Under the pieces are notes generated by a model, which worked only from the letters and a program-made list of their open reading frames with translations, made no database searches and had not been told where the DNA came from. Below are positions 3,858 to 5,445 of a stretch of DNA of 5,445 bases, in pieces. Both the position numbers and the translations under genes were made by a program. The first letter of the stretch is position 1. Every line of letters begins with the position of its first letter. Source of the DNA: Candidatus Gastranaerophilales bacterium (GTDB lineage: Bacteria > Cyanobacteriota > Vampirovibrionia > Gastranaerophilales > Gastranaerophilaceae). Where the stretch lies: NCBI GenBank assembly GCA_944326495.1, contig CALVEE010000228.1, positions 1 to 5,445 on the forward strand, in the 5' to 3' direction.

Positions 3858-5224
3858 GTAAAAAAGATATTCCGCAGGAGCTTGTTGTTGAGATTGAAAA
3901 ACTTTCCAATCTCGGATTTGGTATTGCAAGAGTAGATGGGTATGTGATATTTGTGGAAGGGGCTTGTCCGGGAGACAGAGTAAAGATTAGAGTCGGAAAG
4001 AAAAATAAGAACTTTGCACAGGCAAAAATTCTTGAGATAGTATCTCCTTCTCCATATCGAGTTGAGCCGTTTTGTCCGATGCAAAAGGTTTGCGGAGCAT
4101 GTCAGCTGCAGTTTATTGATTATAGTTATCAGTTAAAACTAAAGAAAGAAATTGTAGAGGATGCAATACATTCGATATCAGCTATTAATACTGAAATAAA
4201 AGATGTTATACCAAGTCCGCAGATTAGAAACTACAGGCATAAAATTCAGTATCCCGTTGCTGAAACAAAGAATTCGAAACGAATTTTAGCAGGGTATTAT
4301 AAACCCAATTCGCATGAACTTGTGAATATAAAATATTGTCCTATTCAGCCGGAATACTGTGATAGTATTATAGAATTTATAAGAAATGCTGCAAAAGAAT
4401 GCGGTATTTCCGGATATGATGAAAAAAAGCATGCCGGAGACTTGAGGCATATCGTTATAAGAGCCTCACATTACACTAATAAGAGTCTTGTTGTACTGGT
4501 TGTAAACTCTTCAAAGATATTTGATAAATTAAGAGTTTTAGCGCATAGAATTTTTACGGAGCTCAATAATATTCAGGGAGTCGGGGTAAATTATAACCCC
4601 CAAAAGACAAATCTTATACTGGGTGAAAAGACTGAAATTCTTGAAGGCGAAGGATATATAGAAGAAAAGCTTTGCGATAAAGTTTTTAAAGTCGGGACTA
4701 AGACATTTTTTCAGGTAAATCCTTCAAGTGCAAACAATATTTTTGAATATGTCAGGGATTATATTTCGAATAATTTTACTTCACCGCTTGTTTTGGATGC
4801 TTATGCAGGAATTACGGCATTTGGAATTTGTGTCTCTGATATAGCTAAAAAAGTTGTAAGTGTTGAGGAAGTTAAAGAGTCCGTTGTTTTGGCTGATAAA
4901 ATAATTAAAGAAAACGGGATAAAAAATATTGAGCTTCACAATATGGATGCGGGCAAATTTTTTGAAAAAGAACTTAAAACAAAGGGGAGAAAATTTGACG
5001 TAACAATTCTTGACCCGCCGAGAAAAGGTTGTACAAAAGAGAGCTTAGATTATGCTCTAAAGCTTACTAAAGGAAAAATTATATATATATCCTGCAATCC
5101 TGCAACATTAGCGAGAGATTTAAAATACCTTACCGAAAAAGGTTGCAAAGTTGACTCAATTCAACCGTTTGACATGTTTCCGCATACCTATCATGTTGAA
5201 AATGCTGCAGTAATAAGAGTATAG
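3845..5224 (+). CDS. rlmD: 23S rRNA (uracil-5-)-methyltransferase, RlmD/RumA type
   Basis: Transfers methyl from S-adenosylmethionine to C5 of a 23S rRNA uridine (U1939 for E. coli RlmD; some Gram-positive homologues also modify U747). Seen, 459 residues: TRAM RNA-binding domain at about 8-66; four iron-sulfur-cluster cysteines Cys77, Cys83, Cys86 (C-x5-C-x2-C) and Cys165; FFQVN with Gln290; SAM motif I at 316-327; LDPPRKG at 389-395; nucleophile Cys417 in YISCNPATLARD; general base Glu452 in HVENAA. All catalytic parts are intact. ATG 3845 is the only sensible start: an in-frame TAA lies just upstream (3839-3841) and no later start keeps the TRAM domain whole. No good ribosome site precedes it, which suits coupling to the overlapping exonuclease gene. 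Motif I reads DAYAGITAFG where relatives have D-x-[YF]-C-G-x-G. Whether it modifies one uridine or two cannot be told. Confidence 0.95.
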   Translation: MQTVSKKDIPQELVVEIEKLSNLGFGIARVDGYVIFVEGACPGDRVKIRVGKKNKNFAQAKILEIVSPSPYRVEPFCPMQKVCGACQLQFIDYSYQLKLKKEIVEDAIHSISAINTEIKDVIPSPQIRNYRHKIQYPVAETKNSKRILAGYYKPNSHELVNIKYCPIQPEYCDSIIEFIRNAAKECGISGYDEKKHAGDLRHIVIRASHYTNKSLVVLVVNSSKIFDKLRVLAHRIFTELNNIQGVGVNYNPQKTNLILGEKTEILEGEGYIEEKLCDKVFKVGTKTFFQVNPSSANNIFEYVRDYISNNFTSPLVLDAYAGITAFGICVSDIAKKVVSVEEVKESVVLADKIIKENGIKNIELHNMDAGKFFEKELKTKGRKFDVTILDPPRKGCTKESLDYALKLTKGKIIYISCNPATLARDLKYLTEKGCKVDSIQPFDMFPHTYHVENAAVIRV

Positions 5225-5234
5225 GTTATGAAAT

Positions 5235-5279
5235 ACTATAAATAAGCATTCCTGCAAAAATGCCCCCTCCTTGTATAGT
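5235..5279. repeat. Weak nested inverted repeat after rlmD
   Basis: ACTATA (5235-5240) pairs with TATAGT (5274-5279), and GCATT (5246-5250) with AATGC (5259-5263) inside it. It begins 10 bases after the stop codon, where a terminator would be expected, but the stems are short and AT-rich and no T-run follows. It may be only a 3'-end structure. Confidence 0.3.
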
Positions 5280-5295
5280 TCCATAATTCGATGAC

Positions 5296-5339
5296 AAAAA
5301 ATGTTACAAATATTATTCATTCTAAGCAAACATTTTTTT
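5296..5339. repeat. 10-bp A/T-run inverted repeat, possible weak terminator
   Basis: AAAAAATGTT (5296-5305) is the exact reverse complement of AACATTTTTT (5329-5338), with 23 bases between and a run of seven T (5333-5339). The T-run would favour termination of the exonuclease-rlmD transcript, but the stem holds a single G-C pair and the loop is large. Confidence 0.3.
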
Positions 5340-5365
5340 GCCAAGTATGCAGATTTTGTCGGTTA

Positions 5366-5395
5366 TTGTCGTTATAAATCAACTCTCACTATAAG
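5366..5395 (+). promoter_or_regulatory. Possible promoter for a gene beyond the right edge
   Basis: TTGTCG (5366-5371; 4 of 6) lies 18 bases before TATAAG (5390-5395; 5 of 6). The same TTGTCG also occurs exactly 10 bases earlier (5356-5361), one helical turn away. No coding region follows within the window, so this cannot be tested here. Confidence 0.28.
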
Positions 5396-5445
5396 ATTTA
5401 AAATACAAGAAGCTGAGATAAATTTAAAAAAGTTAAAATTTCCCG

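Noticed and set aside
3803..4084. Minus-strand frame of 93 codons
   Set aside because: Antisense across the exonuclease-rlmD overlap; no motif or ribosome site.
5156..5344. Minus-strand frame of 62 codons, and a minus-strand AAGGAGG-like string at 5272-5266
   Set aside because: The frame runs antisense into the conserved C-terminus of rlmD. The purine string is not placed before a start of a credible gene.
5291..5377. 28-codon plus-strand frame with a Cys-x2-Cys-x2-Cys pattern
   Set aside because: No ribosome site, very short, and it spans an AT-rich inverted repeat; the cysteines are probably chance.

Overview
The window looks like ordinary chromosome from a low-GC bacterium. Shine-Dalgarno sites are clear (AAAGGAGG before the thioredoxin gene, AAAGGGGG before the alcohol dehydrogenase gene), genes are compact, and transcription changes direction twice. 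The NADP-type secondary alcohol dehydrogenase suits a fermenting anaerobe. The general style would fit a gut-associated lineage such as Gastranaerophilales/Vampirovibrionia or a clostridial relative. That placement is an impression from memory; nothing in the window decides it.

Layout. (1) 1-684 (+): the 3' part of a phosphodiester glycosidase (NAGPA-domain) gene that runs in from the left edge, followed by a GC-rich hairpin at 714-740. (2) 685-832: a spacer with a likely sigma70-type promoter and a perfect 13-bp palindrome over its -35 box. (3) 833-1888 (+): a complete 351-residue zinc- and NADP-dependent secondary alcohol dehydrogenase of the Thermoanaerobacter brockii/Clostridium beijerinckii type, closed by a strong terminator at 1912-1951. 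(4) 1952-2331: a non-coding stretch, GC-rich in its second half, packed with palindromes. It includes two opposite-facing copies of one hairpin repeat and a C-rich block that would be a G-quadruplex motif on the minus strand. (5) 2332-2529 (+): a doubtful 65-codon reading frame, possibly a gene remnant. (6) 2532-2849 (-): thioredoxin. (7) 2850-2936: divergent promoter region. (8) 2937-3857 (+) and 3845-5224 (+): a DEDDh 3'-5' exonuclease with an unassigned C-terminal region, overlapping by 13 bases an RlmD-type 23S rRNA uracil-5 methyltransferase; the two are probably co-transcribed. (9) 5225-5445: AT-rich spacer with weak inverted repeats and perhaps a promoter for a gene beyond the window.

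The genes do not form one pathway. The alcohol dehydrogenase is redox/fermentation metabolism, thioredoxin is general disulfide reduction, and the exonuclease-methyltransferase pair is nucleic-acid housekeeping. The part least explained by known genes is 1.89-2.53 kb, where repeats, competing hairpins and a possible RNA-like fold cluster. I see no convincing new multi-gene system.
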